Notes: generated by a model not told the origin, from the letters alone. DNA of 64,000 bases from JABDLO01 sp035327565 (GCA_035327565.1 DAOLDB010000008.1:22287-86286), one strand, 5' to 3'. Shown: positions 8,836-18,623, counted from the first letter of the stretch. Made by a program: numbers and translations.

Positions 8836-9372
8836 ATGATCCTTACAGATACAGAGATATTAAATGAAATTGAAAGTGGAAATATTGTGATTGACCCTTT
8901 CGATATCCGTTGTTTGGGTACTAATAGCTACGATGTGCACCTGGGAGAGTATCTGGCGGTATACCATGATCATATTTTAGACGCTAAAAAACACAACTCC
9001 ATACGGTATATCAGAATAGAGGAAAGCGGCTTTCTTCTTCAACCGGGAACATTATACCTGGGAGTAACACGAGAGTATACAGAAACCCACAACTCCGTAC
9101 CTTTTCTTGAGGGTAAAAGTAGTGTGGGCAGACTGGGTATTGATATACATGCCACTGCGGGAAAAGGAGACGTAGGATTTTGCAATACATGGACTCTTGA
9201 AATTTCCTGTGTCCAACCCGTACGCATTTACCCGGGAATGCCCATTGGCCAGCTTATTTATTTCAAAGTGGAAGGAGGCATCAATAATTTCTATAATAAA
9301 AAATCCAATGCAAAATACATTATTAAGACAGATAAGCCTGTAGAATCGATGATGTGGAAAAATTCATTTTAA
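8836..9372 (+). CDS. dcd: dCTP deaminase
   Basis: Deaminates dCTP to dUTP, feeding dTMP synthesis. The 178-residue length is typical. Family motifs are visible: GTNSYDVHLG (N-terminal strand), LQPGTLYLGVTREY, EGKSSVGRLGI (the conserved S/R segment that binds the triphosphate) and TWTLEISC, whose Glu is the expected catalytic residue, followed by GMPIGQLIYF. It stands alone, with a good -33/-7 pair just upstream, and converges on the rhodanese gene with only 9 bp between stops. Confidence 0.92.
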   Translation: MILTDTEILNEIESGNIVIDPFDIRCLGTNSYDVHLGEYLAVYHDHILDAKKHNSIRYIRIEESGFLLQPGTLYLGVTREYTETHNSVPFLEGKSSVGRLGIDIHATAGKGDVGFCNTWTLEISCVQPVRIYPGMPIGQLIYFKVEGGINNFYNKKSNAKYIIKTDKPVESMMWKNSF

Positions 9373-9381
9373 TAACTCTTG

Positions 9382-9693
9382 TTATTCGCCCATACCAAAC
9401 TCTTCCACCCAATCTACCAGACCACCCAAAGTATTTCTCACTTGTTTAAAACCCATTTGTTTCATAAACATTTTGGCCTGCAAACTGCGGTTTCCAGAAC
9501 GGCAGTACAGTACAATTTCCTTATCCTTCTCATCTTTCATTTCTTCAATGGCTGCAGGTATGGAAGTTAGAGGAATAAGGCGACCTCCGATATTAAATTC
9601 TTCATGTTCATAAGGCTCCCGAACATCTATTAAAATAAAGTCTTCGCCGGCTTCAATTTTTCTTTTCAACTCGTTGACTGTAATATCTTCCAT
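9382..9693 (-). CDS. Single-domain rhodanese-like sulfurtransferase
   Basis: A 103-residue cytosolic rhodanese domain that carries sulfane sulfur as a persulfide on its active-site cysteine. It begins with DITVNELKRKIEAGEDFILIDVREPYEHEEFNI (the DVREPxE motif), and the catalytic loop is YCRSGNRS with Cys at about 63. A six-residue CRSGNR loop is the size expected for sulfur rather than phosphate substrates. The length matches GlpE/PspE-type single-domain enzymes. The donor and acceptor are unknown. It lies 27 bp downstream of the PASTA gene on the same strand and may be co-transcribed with it. Confidence 0.88.
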   Translation of the reverse strand: MEDITVNELKRKIEAGEDFILIDVREPYEHEEFNIGGRLIPLTSIPAAIEEMKDEKDKEIVLYCRSGNRSLQAKMFMKQMGFKQVRNTLGGLVDWVEEFGMGE

Positions 9694-9720
9694 TTAGATG
9701 GATTTTGTAAAGTATTATAA

Positions 9721-10539
9721 TTATCTGCAGGTTGGAGGTTTTTCTTCCCGGGTAGTCACATGAATGGCTGAACCTCTCTCAATAATGGCTACCGGATCAT
9801 AAGGTGGATCCTGGTTGACAATGAATGAATATTCAGGATTTCCATTCCCAGCGTAGTTGATATCACCCATCCGTAATTTGGAACGGTCAAGCAAAAACCG
9901 AGCCTCCGCTACTGTCATACAAAATAAATCAGGGATGGTGGTGGTGCCCCCCGATTGTTCACTGAGCACAAATTCGAGAGTACCCCCCTTTTCTATTTCC
10001 ACATCTCTTCTTTCAATATTCTTTGATGCAATGATTTCTCCCTCATACCACACTTCAAGGATGTGGTTGGGTTGTCCGGGATCGTAGGCAAAACCTTTGA
10101 TATTGGAATTGATTTGAAGATAGGATAATTCCTTTCTCTTTTGTTCATAATCACTGCCGTATAATGCCGGCAATTCATTGAATCGGATACGGTCCGGATG
10201 ATATTTGGTAACGGTCACATAAATTTTCCGCTTTTCTTTGACCAGTGATCCTCCTTTAGGATTCTGGGCAGTAATGATTCCTCCCCGTTGTCCTACAATA
10301 TGAACAGAATCATCAATGACCAATCGAAATGAACGTTTCTTTGCATCTCTTTCAGCATCCTTCACATACATGTCAATATATTCCGGTAACGTGAGTTTTT
10401 GTCCGTGATTGGTATAATATCCCAGCCAGAGTACTATGATGGAAATGACAACAATGATGAACAGGGCAATAAAAATCAGTTGTTTTATAAATTCCTTTTT
10501 TTCCACTTTCTCATTTTTTAACAGAGAACAGAATGTCAC
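9721..10539 (-). CDS. Membrane-anchored PASTA-domain protein
   Basis: A 272-residue protein with a short cytosolic N-terminus (Lys/Glu-rich), one transmembrane helix at about residues 20-44, and PASTA-type repeats in the periplasm (about 48-115, 116-190, and 198-266 with IPDLFCMTVAEARFLL). PASTA domains bind muropeptides or act as spacers. In Bacteroidota such small proteins lack the Ser/Thr kinase domain found in Firmicutes. No ATG lies in frame near the start. GTG at 10539 is the best start, and a second in-frame GTG at codon 12 is possible. It may be co-transcribed with the rhodanese gene. Confidence 0.8.
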   Translation of the reverse strand: MTFCSLLKNEKVEKKEFIKQLIFIALFIIVVISIIVLWLGYYTNHGQKLTLPEYIDMYVKDAERDAKKRSFRLVIDDSVHIVGQRGGIITAQNPKGGSLVKEKRKIYVTVTKYHPDRIRFNELPALYGSDYEQKRKELSYLQINSNIKGFAYDPGQPNHILEVWYEGEIIASKNIERRDVEIEKGGTLEFVLSEQSGGTTTIPDLFCMTVAEARFLLDRSKLRMGDINYAGNGNPEYSFIVNQDPPYDPVAIIERGSAIHVTTREEKPPTCR

Positions 10540-10796
10540 TCATTCTCCTTTCCAAAGAAAACAGCGCAAAATTATGAACTTCTTTTACCCCGTTTGCATT
10601 GTGGACACATTAATATTTAATTTTTATCCGCGAAGCTTTTAATCATCGCAATATAATTATTAACTAAGTAAAATATATTGCCCTGTCCTTCGCTCTTACA
10701 TCTATATACATGACTGTCCGTGAAGATTGCAATCGGCACTGTTATATTTAAAGAAACTATTGCAAAAAAGGCTAATCTGCATTCTCGGATTACCGG

Positions 10797-12023
10797 TCAG
10801 GTATCCATCTTGTAAATGATCTCATCCGCGAATTCAGAGCATTTCAAAAGAGTAGCGCCTTCCATTAATCGTTCAAAGTCATAGGTAACCCTTTTTCCTG
10901 AAATGGCTCCTTCCACACCTTTGATAACTAAATCTGCCGCTTCATTCCATCCCAAATACCTGAACATCATCTCTCCTGACAAGATTACACTGCTGGGATT
11001 TACTTTATCCTGACCTGCATATTTAGGTGCAGTACCATGGGTGGCTTCGAATATTGCAATGCCGGTTGAATAGTTAATATTTGCCCCTGGAGCGATACCA
11101 ATACCTCCGACTTGGGCTGCCAATGCATCAGAAATATAGTCACCATTCAGATTGAGTGTGGCAATCACATCATACTCTGCAGGCCTGAGCAGAATTTGTT
11201 GTAAGAACGCATCTGCTATAACATCTTTAATGACCAACCGGTGCTCACCATTTTGTATCACTTGCCATGGACCCCCATCAAGATCCCGGGCTCCATAGTA
11301 TTTCTTTGCAGTGTCATAACCCCATTCTTTGAATTTACCTTCTGTAAATTTCATGATATTGCCTTTATGTACCAGGGTAACAGATTTTTTCTTTTGAGCA
11401 ATCGCATAATCTATGGCCGCCTTTACCAATCTTTCTGTACCTTCGACGGACACAGGTTTTACGCCTAAAGATACAGTATCAGGAAACCGGATCTGGGTTA
11501 CTCCTAACTCATCGATCAGAAATTGCTTCAGTCTTTCAACCTCCTTGCTTCCATAATTATACTCTATACCTGCATAAATATCTTCCGTATTTTCGCGGAA
11601 AATAACCATATCTGTTAAATGGGGTTCACGTACCGGAGAGGGAACGCCAGTAAACCATCGCACCGGGCGGACACAGGCATATAAATCCAGTTTTTGCCGC
11701 AAAGCTACATTGAGTGACCGGATACCTCCCCCAACCGGTGTTGTCAAAGGTCCTTTAATGGCAACCAGGTACGTAATAATGTCATCCAAAGTAGCCTGGG
11801 GCAACCACTCCCCGGTCTGATTGAAAGCTTTTTCTCCGGCCAGGACTTCATGCCATTGAATTTTTTTCTTCCCATGATAAGCCTTCTCTACCGCTGCATC
11901 CAATACCCGGTATGAGGCTGACCATATATCCGGGCCTATGCCATCCCCTTCAATGAATGGGATAACGGGGTGATCCGGAACATTCAATTTTCCATTGGAT
12001 ATAGTGATTTTTTGTGGACTCAT
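10797..12023 (-). CDS. icd: NADP-dependent isocitrate dehydrogenase
   Basis: Oxidatively decarboxylates isocitrate to 2-oxoglutarate in the TCA cycle. The 408-residue chain aligns by eye with the E. coli-type enzyme: IPFIEGDGIGPDIW near the N-terminus, then TTPVGGGIRSLNVALRQ with the substrate-binding serine that is also the kinase target in E. coli, then VIFRENTEDIYAGIEY, then the Lys/Asp-containing LVHKGNIMKFTEGKF. The NADP-site region is GTAPKYAGQDKVNPSSVI. It is transcribed alone, with about 95 bp before the HAD gene on the same strand. Confidence 0.93.
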   Translation of the reverse strand: MSPQKITISNGKLNVPDHPVIPFIEGDGIGPDIWSASYRVLDAAVEKAYHGKKKIQWHEVLAGEKAFNQTGEWLPQATLDDIITYLVAIKGPLTTPVGGGIRSLNVALRQKLDLYACVRPVRWFTGVPSPVREPHLTDMVIFRENTEDIYAGIEYNYGSKEVERLKQFLIDELGVTQIRFPDTVSLGVKPVSVEGTERLVKAAIDYAIAQKKKSVTLVHKGNIMKFTEGKFKEWGYDTAKKYYGARDLDGGPWQVIQNGEHRLVIKDVIADAFLQQILLRPAEYDVIATLNLNGDYISDALAAQVGGIGIAPGANINYSTGIAIFEATHGTAPKYAGQDKVNPSSVILSGEMMFRYLGWNEAADLVIKGVEGAISGKRVTYDFERLMEGATLLKCSEFADEIIYKMDT

Positions 12024-12118
12024 ATTCTTGAATTGTAAGGATTATTTAAAGAATGGCTAAAGTAGGCAATGCAGTCTAAATTTCAGAATAAATGCACACA
12101 AAGATCAGGAAAAACCAT

Positions 12119-12742
12119 TCATTGAACAATTCCAAATGGAATTAAATCATTCTTCAGTTGATCTACATTCTGAAAATGGATAGCATGTAATCCTACACGC
12201 TTTGCTCCAGAAACATTCTTGACACTGTCATCAATAAAAAGACATTCATTAGTAATGAGATCAAACCTTTTCAGCAGAATGTGGTATATGGCCGGATCAG
12301 GCTTTTTTACTTTTTCTTCTCCCGATACCACAATCCCTTCAAACCAGGATAAAAATGGAAACTTCCGTCGCGCTACCGGAAAAGTTTCAGCCGACCAGTT
12401 GGTTAAAGCATACACTCGGTATGACGGGTTTTCAATAAACTCTCGCAGTAATTGAACCATATTGTCATGCGCATCACCCAGCATGTCTTCTTCCCACTTT
12501 CCATAATATGCGTCAATTTCAGGTGAATATTCAGGGAAACGATCTATCAATATCTGTGTAGCAATGTGTAAAGGTCGTCCGGCATCCTGCTCCTCGTTCC
12601 AGGGAAAAGTAGTGATATTTTGGAGAAAGTATTCCACAGCGGCTTCTGTGCGAAAAAGTTTTCGGTACAAATACCTGGGATTCCAGTCGATTAATACCCC
12701 TCCCAAATCAAAAATGATGTTCCTGATCCGGTTGTTTATCAT
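12119..12742 (-). CDS. HAD-superfamily phosphatase (HAD-IA, YihX-like)
   Basis: A 207-residue HAD hydrolase. Motif I is IFDLGGVLIDWNPRYLY, with Gly in place of the second Asp of the strict DxD form, as in many YihX-like proteins. Motif II is TNWS, motif III is the Lys in GEEKVKKPDPAIY, and motif IV is FIDDSVKNVSGA. The helical cap lies at about residues 18-95. Likely a small phosphorylated sugar or nucleotide phosphatase; the substrate is not predictable. It sits 14 bp downstream of a lipoprotein gene on the same strand, suggesting one transcript. Confidence 0.85.
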   Translation of the reverse strand: MINNRIRNIIFDLGGVLIDWNPRYLYRKLFRTEAAVEYFLQNITTFPWNEEQDAGRPLHIATQILIDRFPEYSPEIDAYYGKWEEDMLGDAHDNMVQLLREFIENPSYRVYALTNWSAETFPVARRKFPFLSWFEGIVVSGEEKVKKPDPAIYHILLKRFDLITNECLFIDDSVKNVSGAKRVGLHAIHFQNVDQLKNDLIPFGIVQ

Positions 12743-12756
12743 TTGATAGTTAATAT

Positions 12757-13551
12757 TTATTTTGTTTCGTACCGGATAGTAAATGCAGGAGATCTCTTCG
12801 ACCGGATGAGATTAAGCATCGATTCTTCAATGGTTAAGGTCGTCCCATCCTCTGAAAGAATTCCCAAAGGATGATCGTATTCAATGATCCTGCCGGGTAA
12901 GTGTATCACGGTAATATTTTTTTGCTCCCCAAAGAAGAGTTCCATCATTTCTTTATCTTCTTCCTGCATATTCTCAAATTCCAACTCCGAAGCTTCCATT
13001 CCCTGGACTTTAAACTCACTTTCTTCAAAAAATACCATTCCCTGATCTGCATGCACTGTAAATCGACCAAAACCGGATCGGATTTCTTTCAGGTCAATGG
13101 CTGCTTTTTCTTCTTCATCCTCTGTTTTTAACAGCTCTTCGAAAATTTTGATAATCTCTTCCTGATGATCAAATGAAATGGTTATTCCCAACAATGTTTG
13201 GTTATTTTCACCCGACATCTGTACCCTGATGGACATTTTATCCAGCAATTCCGGATGATCAATTCGATGTCTCAATGAATCAGGAAGGGCCTGACCCATA
13301 GTAAATGATGTATCTATCGGGTTTTCTTTAAGCAATACTTCCATGATATTCTCTGAAAAGCCGGGGGTAGATTCTTCCCCTTCCATAGCGGACTTCATCA
13401 TTTTTATCATTCCCAGCATTTCTGTAAAATCATATTGGTTGTATATCACACCACTGCCATCATAACGGAGAGTTATTTCCTGCAATGTGCTCCCACAAGA
13501 AGTACTCCATACAATCAAACTAAATAAAAAGAAAACCGGCTTCCATTTCAT
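12757..13551 (-). CDS. Predicted lipoprotein of unknown function
   Basis: A protein of about 264 residues with a signal peptide (MKWKPVFFLFSLIVW) and a lipobox STSCG, so the mature N-terminus should be a lipidated cysteine. The first in-frame ATG is 18 bases further upstream (13569); 13551 gives the more typical signal peptide. The mature part is rich in Glu and Met (LLKTEDEEEKAAIDL, MQEEDKEMMELFFG) and resembles Bacteroidota lipoproteins of the 'TT..RYDGSG' beginning, but no named domain was recognised. Its neighbours are HAD phosphatase downstream and DUF1080 upstream on the same strand. Confidence 0.7.
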   Translation of the reverse strand: MKWKPVFFLFSLIVWSTSCGSTLQEITLRYDGSGVIYNQYDFTEMLGMIKMMKSAMEGEESTPGFSENIMEVLLKENPIDTSFTMGQALPDSLRHRIDHPELLDKMSIRVQMSGENNQTLLGITISFDHQEEIIKIFEELLKTEDEEEKAAIDLKEIRSGFGRFTVHADQGMVFFEESEFKVQGMEASELEFENMQEEDKEMMELFFGEQKNITVIHLPGRIIEYDHPLGILSEDGTTLTIEESMLNLIRSKRSPAFTIRYETK

Positions 13552-13591
13552 TCTTGTAATCAAATGCATATTTTATTAATTCTTATTTAAT

Positions 13592-14317
13592 TTACAACTC
13601 TCTGATCCAGATATTTCTGAATTTAACTTCATTGCCGTGATCCTGCAATATAATGGAACCTGGTCCGTGAGGGATATTTTTTGGCCAACCAATATATTCT
13701 GTAGTACCATGTAGCATTACATGATTTTGAATCAAAACACCATTGTGTAAAACGGTGATGTAGCCGGGAGCTACTCTGATTCCATCATTATTAAAAACTG
13801 GCCCTTTGTAAATGATGTCATAAACATTCCATTGGTCATTGGGCCTCATGGCATTGACCAAAGGAATATACTGCTTGTAGATTGAACCTGCCTGCCCGTT
13901 AGTATAGGTGCTGTTGTTATAACTGTCGAGAATTTGCACTTCATATTTCTCTTGTAAAAACACTCCGCTATTGCCATGATTTTGTCCTGTTCCCTGGGGT
14001 TTTTCTGGTGACTGCCATTCAATATGCAATTGGCAATCGCCAAACTTACGATGCGTAATGATATCACCCGAACCGGGCTTAACCGTTAAGACTCCATCAG
14101 ATAATACCCATTTTACTGCACTCCCATCGAGATGGGTCCATTCAGCTAATTCATTGTGATCCAGCAAAATGATGGCATCGGAAGGCGGTCCCCCCTCTAC
14201 TCCTGGTGTAACGATCCGGGGTACCGGCTCCCATACCTCAGTAGCCTGGGGTGGGATATTCTGAGAACTAAGAGCCAATGTGGTCAGCAAAAAGCAAAAA
14301 GTGAAGAGATAATGCAT
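13592..14317 (-). CDS. DUF1080 (3-keto-disaccharide hydrolase domain) secreted protein
   Basis: A 241-residue protein with a signal peptide (MHYLFTFCFLLTTLALSS). The mature part is one DUF1080 domain of concanavalin-like fold: LLDHNELAEWTHLDGSAVKW, then HIEWQSPEKP, then GNSGVFLQEKYEVQILDS and AGSIYKQYIPLVNA, finishing with GSIILQDHGNEVKFRNIWIRE. These are the conserved blocks of the family. Members hydrolyse 3-keto-glycosides or bind carbohydrate outside the cytoplasm. No Por tail is visible, so export should be to the periplasm. It is the first gene of a probable minus-strand unit with the lipoprotein and HAD genes. Confidence 0.85.
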   Translation of the reverse strand: MHYLFTFCFLLTTLALSSQNIPPQATEVWEPVPRIVTPGVEGGPPSDAIILLDHNELAEWTHLDGSAVKWVLSDGVLTVKPGSGDIITHRKFGDCQLHIEWQSPEKPQGTGQNHGNSGVFLQEKYEVQILDSYNNSTYTNGQAGSIYKQYIPLVNAMRPNDQWNVYDIIYKGPVFNNDGIRVAPGYITVLHNGVLIQNHVMLHGTTEYIGWPKNIPHGPGSIILQDHGNEVKFRNIWIREL

Positions 14318-14544
14318 ATTTTAATCCATTTGAAATAAAACAATAGTACGAATATAAACTAATTGTTGAAACACAAATAACTTAGTTATATGCTAATCAC
14401 CCATGACCTGACTCCAAAATGCTTTTCAGGGAATCATATGAATAAAGAAAAATATCCAGATTATTTGCACAAAGATTTAGTTTGACGCCGGCAAAATCCT
14501 TTCCGGGGAACCATTCACTAAAATATGTCAATATATGTGTTTGT

Positions 14545-15294
14545 TCAGCCAGTCATATGAACCGGTTTCAGCTGTATAATATTGATCCGGTTGAGTATTT
14601 TAATAATTATGTAGGTGGGATCAATTTCATGCCAGCGGATGCCTCCAAAATTAGGGCGAAAACCGAATTTGTGGTGGTTATTGTGATAACATTCGCCCAT
14701 GACCAGGAAATCAAAAGGCAGAAAGTTGGTACTGGTATCCTTTATATCTTTAAAATTTCGATACCCGAATTTGTGCGAAAACCAATTGATGATCACCCCG
14801 TGAAAAGGCCCCATGACAAAATGAATGGGTAACAGGAAGTAAAGCCACCAATGTTCGGCAAATAATATGTAAAACCCAATATAAAACCCACCCCACATAA
14901 TGCGGCTGAGATTGTTGTGGGCAAATTTTTCAAAACTGTCCCACGAAGGAACATTTTTGCGGAAACGCTCTTCAATCTCCATTTTACCTCGATTGATTCT
15001 ATTATATATGGATCGGGTGTCCCACATCAGTCTGAAAAAATTATGGGTGTATTTGGGGGAATGAGGGTCTTCTTCCGTATCTGCAAATGCATGATGCATT
15101 CTGTGCAGCATGGCATAGGATTTAGCACTCAGATAACTGCTGCCCTGAGCAATCCAGGTGAAAATAAAAAAGAATCGCTCCCAGAATTTATTCATGGTAA
15201 ACATCATATGCGAAGCATAGCGATGGAGAAAAAAAGTCTGGGAAAATGCTGAAAGGTACCAGTGAGCGAGGAAAAAAGCTAAAATGATCCACAT
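14545..15294 (-). CDS. Membrane fatty-acid desaturase (acyl-CoA delta-9 type)
   Basis: A 249-residue integral membrane di-iron desaturase that introduces a double bond in acyl chains. The three histidine boxes are present in order: HRYASH, HRMHHA and HNNHHKFG, separated by hydrophobic segments. The second box is followed by FADTEEDPHSPKY, as in stearoyl-CoA desaturases. There is no fused cytochrome b5 domain, so an external electron donor is needed. The gene is monocistronic with about 250 bp of AT-rich DNA upstream. Desaturases are commonly cold-induced, but no regulatory site was identified. Confidence 0.9.
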   Translation of the reverse strand: MWIILAFFLAHWYLSAFSQTFFLHRYASHMMFTMNKFWERFFFIFTWIAQGSSYLSAKSYAMLHRMHHAFADTEEDPHSPKYTHNFFRLMWDTRSIYNRINRGKMEIEERFRKNVPSWDSFEKFAHNNLSRIMWGGFYIGFYILFAEHWWLYFLLPIHFVMGPFHGVIINWFSHKFGYRNFKDIKDTSTNFLPFDFLVMGECYHNNHHKFGFRPNFGGIRWHEIDPTYIIIKILNRINIIQLKPVHMTG

Positions 15295-15547
15295 AATGTT
15301 TTTGATTTAATAATTGAAATAGTTTTAGTGCTGCTTGAAAAAAGAATGTACTATTTGGTCGGTTATCACAAAATTTTTAACCTTTATGAACCGGAATGGG
15401 ATTCAATGATATTTGATACCTACATCCTGGGGAAAAGGTTTTGATAACATTAATTATTTTATAGATTAAAAAAAATCAAAAAAAATTACACAAAGATAAA
15501 TTTTAATTGTAAAACCATATTCAATCACTTCAATTGTTCTCATATTT

Positions 15548-16534
15548 ATGGCTGAAAAACATATGCTCACTTTTGATGAATACAAAGCTAAGGTGTGTGA
15601 ACGCATCCGTAGTAAAGGCAATCACATCCATAATGAACGTGGGATGCAATTTTATGGGATAATGTGTACCGTGGACCAGGCCATCCAGACTTTCAACCCT
15701 TTTTCATATCCAAAACTTTCCGGTATAAAAAAGAGATTAAATATAAAGGGAAATCTTTTTTGCGGATTCTCCATGACCAATGACAATCAGATCTATAGCG
15801 CTGTGTATGTCAAGCAAATGAAACAAAAGGACGAATGTATGCTTATCTCGTTTTATAATCATGAAGCGAGCGGCTGGTACCTTGATATGATAACTATGGT
15901 CAAAGTAATGATCAAACGATTGTTGTTTTTCAGAATCAGGGTCTTAACATTTAACTTCAATGAGAATTGGCCCATATCACCCTATGTTGAGAAGGTATTT
16001 GGACAATTTGGGAAAACTGAAATCAAAACCAGTCATCACAAGTGTACAATGAAGGATACCCGTTCCCTATTACATTCACCCTGGACCAATCGACCGGTAC
16101 CAGAAGGCTATAACATAGAAGCCTGGGACGACACTTCTTACACCCAACTGGAAGTGGCATTTAATGAAAATCGCTTCAAAGACATTCCCAGAGCGATGAG
16201 TCCTTTTCAACTCAGAGGACAGTATTCCCCCGGCTATTCTTCTTTAATCAAATATCATGGGGAAATCATTGGTTGGTGTATGATCCATAGGTTAGCCAAA
16301 GACCAGGTACAAATCACAGCATTGTATCTTGAAAAAGGGAAGGGACAATGGCTGGGATTAAAAGCGCTGAGCGATGCCATCAGGAGAGCTTATGATGAAG
16401 AAAAGACATTTTATCAGGCTATTTTCCTTATTGAAGGCCTGAATAGTCCAATGCATGCACTCTATAAAAAGGTGTTGAAACCCCAGGGATGTATAATGGA
16501 GACTTTTTATGAAATAAAGTTGATGCTTTTTTAA
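15548..16534 (+). CDS. Conserved protein of unknown function with a GNAT-like C-terminal half
   Basis: A 328-residue protein without signal peptide or membrane segment. The N-terminal ~150 residues look like one compact domain. The C-terminal part (about 185-328) reads like an acetyltransferase fold: a strand pair SSLIKYHGEIIGWCMIHRL, then VQITALYLEKGKGQWLGLKALSDAIRRAY, which resembles the GNAT beta4-alpha3 acetyl-CoA-binding turn, and a final strand. The usual R/Q-x-x-G-x-G/A loop is not clear, so the family call is tentative. The isolated gene precedes the FG-GAP protein gene by about 60 bp. Confidence 0.6.
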   Translation: MAEKHMLTFDEYKAKVCERIRSKGNHIHNERGMQFYGIMCTVDQAIQTFNPFSYPKLSGIKKRLNIKGNLFCGFSMTNDNQIYSAVYVKQMKQKDECMLISFYNHEASGWYLDMITMVKVMIKRLLFFRIRVLTFNFNENWPISPYVEKVFGQFGKTEIKTSHHKCTMKDTRSLLHSPWTNRPVPEGYNIEAWDDTSYTQLEVAFNENRFKDIPRAMSPFQLRGQYSPGYSSLIKYHGEIIGWCMIHRLAKDQVQITALYLEKGKGQWLGLKALSDAIRRAYDEEKTFYQAIFLIEGLNSPMHALYKKVLKPQGCIMETFYEIKLMLF

Positions 16535-16595
16535 AAAAAAATGATTGTTTCTTTATAACATTACAGGCTGTAACAGAACTAAACTTAATTGGGCT

Positions 16596-18590
16596 ATGAA
16601 AACGAAACGACTCTTACAAAAATACAATGCGAACAAAAACTCTCTTGAAAGGGAAATAAGCTCCGGATCCTGGTCACAAATGTCTGCTAAAGACCAAATC
16701 AATAAGATTTCAGCGTTTGATGCTATGGTTTCGAAACTTCACAAAGCAGGTATGCATGTGTCTACATTTGCAGGGCTGGGTTTGCTTGCATTGCCACTGA
16801 GCGATAGCCATGGTCAATGCATCGATTTACCTTCCTATAATTGGCGCAACATCGACTGGACCGACGGGATTACAACCAATGATTTTTCCAAAGCAGCCTT
16901 TGTTGATCTGGATGGGGATGGCGATCTGGATATGGTTGTGAATGGTAGAGTCTTCAGTTACTATTATTATTCTTATGATCCTCCCTATAGTATTCCTTAT
17001 CAACAAGGGATATTAAGATATTTCGAAAATACAGGAGATGCCTCCAACCCCATGTTTGTAGAAAGGTTTGGCGCTGACAACCCATTTGATGCCATTCGTA
17101 TTGGCACATATCTATATTATGCCGCAGCCGATAAACTGGCTCCTGCGTTTACTGACATCGACGGCGATGGCAATCAGGATTTAGTGATAGGATCAGGGTA
17201 TTCTTCCAGCTATGGATATTTGTATGGATTCATCAATACCGGTATTAGTCCGATGTTTTCTTCTGGTTATGACTTTTTATATTACACATTTGACGAAATG
17301 CCCGTACCGGCCTTTGCAGACGTCGATGACGATGGAGATGAGGATATAGCTGTTGGATTTAAATATGGAAATACCTTATTTGGTGAAAAAATTAGCAACA
17401 CTTTTCCGTATTTTGACTCTTATGGCGTATTTCCAAGCAGTATCCCTGGCAATCCGGGCTCCGGAGTGTATGGTTACAAAGCGGCGCCTACTCTTGCAGA
17501 TTTTGATTGTGATGGCGATCAGGATCTCGTTTTGGGGTTTTATGATAGATTTTTATCTTTCCCAACTATTGGAAATACACGAAATAAAATGTTTGTTTTA
17601 GAAGAAACCGGTTCTTTGAATTTCAATTTGCTCACAGCACCTTCACAAAGACTCTCTTCTTTCAGGGTACCCGGCGAATATTATTTACGGCCTACTGCTG
17701 CCGATCTGGATAATGATGGTGATTTTGATATAGTCTATGGATCAGAGAATGGCACTTTGCGATCTTTAGAAGCTTTTCCCATTATCCCCATACCTACCCT
17801 GACACATTGGGGTCTAATAGCTATGGGTATGTTATTGTCCATATTGGGCATATTGGGAATTCGACAGAAAAATGGGTTCTTTAAGTCCCGTACGACATCT
17901 GCCATGATTGCATTGTTGCTTACAATTGGTTTAGGTACTTCCATAATGGCTCAGAATGACGCAGTCCACATGAACATAGGACTTCGGCTTGAAAATGCCA
18001 ATCAATTTGATTCTTACATCAAAAGCAATGAATTTCAATCATTGGTGAATAAGTACAATGCAACCATTAAAGTCAATGCCGTTGAAGAGAACAATCCACT
18101 ACAAAGAGTGGTTGGACTAGAATTTGATTCCCGTCCCAATGCCAGAAGATTCAGACAAGAATTGATGACTCAGACATCCAGTAACCGGCATGGTGTTAAA
18201 AATGCCGCTTTTATGAATATGAAACCCCTTTTTCAGGAAGAAATAGCTCCGAAAAAAAATATTATGGTAGGCGTGTACAGGGTGAAAGATGTGGATGAAT
18301 GGTACTCATCGTTTGATAAGAAAGCTGTAGAAAGTAAAGGGTTAAAGATTAAATCCATTTCGGCAGAACAATCTCCGGGCATGGCGAATCGCCTTACCAA
18401 TGGTAACCCCAAAGTCAAACGATTAAACGTTGCAGGAATGCCTGAAGGAAAGAGAATTGTCATTCTGTATGAGGTAACCGATAAATCTAAAGCCATTACT
18501 GCCACTTCAGGAGAATCTTTTAAAACAGAAATGACAAAATTGGGTTTAGAACCGGTGCGCAACCGGTCTGGATTTTTTATTCCCCAATAA
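16596..18590 (+). CDS. Secreted FG-GAP/VCBS-repeat protein with an internal IPTLxxWG sorting segment
   Basis: About 664 residues. A long basic N-terminal region leads to a hydrophobic signal (VSTFAGLGLLALPLSDSHG). Five FG-GAP-like calcium-binding repeats follow (DLDGDGDLDM, DIDGDGNQDL, DVDDDGDEDI, DFDCDGDQDL, DLDNDGDFDI). At about residue 399 comes IPTLTHWG plus a hydrophobic helix and basic residues, the layout of the IPTLxxWG-CTERM exosortase-H sorting signal. Normally this ends a protein. Here a second hydrophobic segment (MIALLLTIGLGTSIMAQ) and a ~200-residue soluble domain follow. The start was chosen at ATG 16596; the frame could open at a TTG 51 bases earlier. A strong hairpin terminator follows the gene. 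Confidence 0.75.
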   Translation: MKTKRLLQKYNANKNSLEREISSGSWSQMSAKDQINKISAFDAMVSKLHKAGMHVSTFAGLGLLALPLSDSHGQCIDLPSYNWRNIDWTDGITTNDFSKAAFVDLDGDGDLDMVVNGRVFSYYYYSYDPPYSIPYQQGILRYFENTGDASNPMFVERFGADNPFDAIRIGTYLYYAAADKLAPAFTDIDGDGNQDLVIGSGYSSSYGYLYGFINTGISPMFSSGYDFLYYTFDEMPVPAFADVDDDGDEDIAVGFKYGNTLFGEKISNTFPYFDSYGVFPSSIPGNPGSGVYGYKAAPTLADFDCDGDQDLVLGFYDRFLSFPTIGNTRNKMFVLEETGSLNFNLLTAPSQRLSSFRVPGEYYLRPTAADLDNDGDFDIVYGSENGTLRSLEAFPIIPIPTLTHWGLIAMGMLLSILGILGIRQKNGFFKSRTTSAMIALLLTIGLGTSIMAQNDAVHMNIGLRLENANQFDSYIKSNEFQSLVNKYNATIKVNAVEENNPLQRVVGLEFDSRPNARRFRQELMTQTSSNRHGVKNAAFMNMKPLFQEEIAPKKNIMVGVYRVKDVDEWYSSFDKKAVESKGLKIKSISAEQSPGMANRLTNGNPKVKRLNVAGMPEGKRIVILYEVTDKSKAITATSGESFKTEMTKLGLEPVRNRSGFFIPQ

Positions 18591-18623
18591 CATTTTTAAA
18601 GGTTTATTTTTGTTGTTCTTTTA

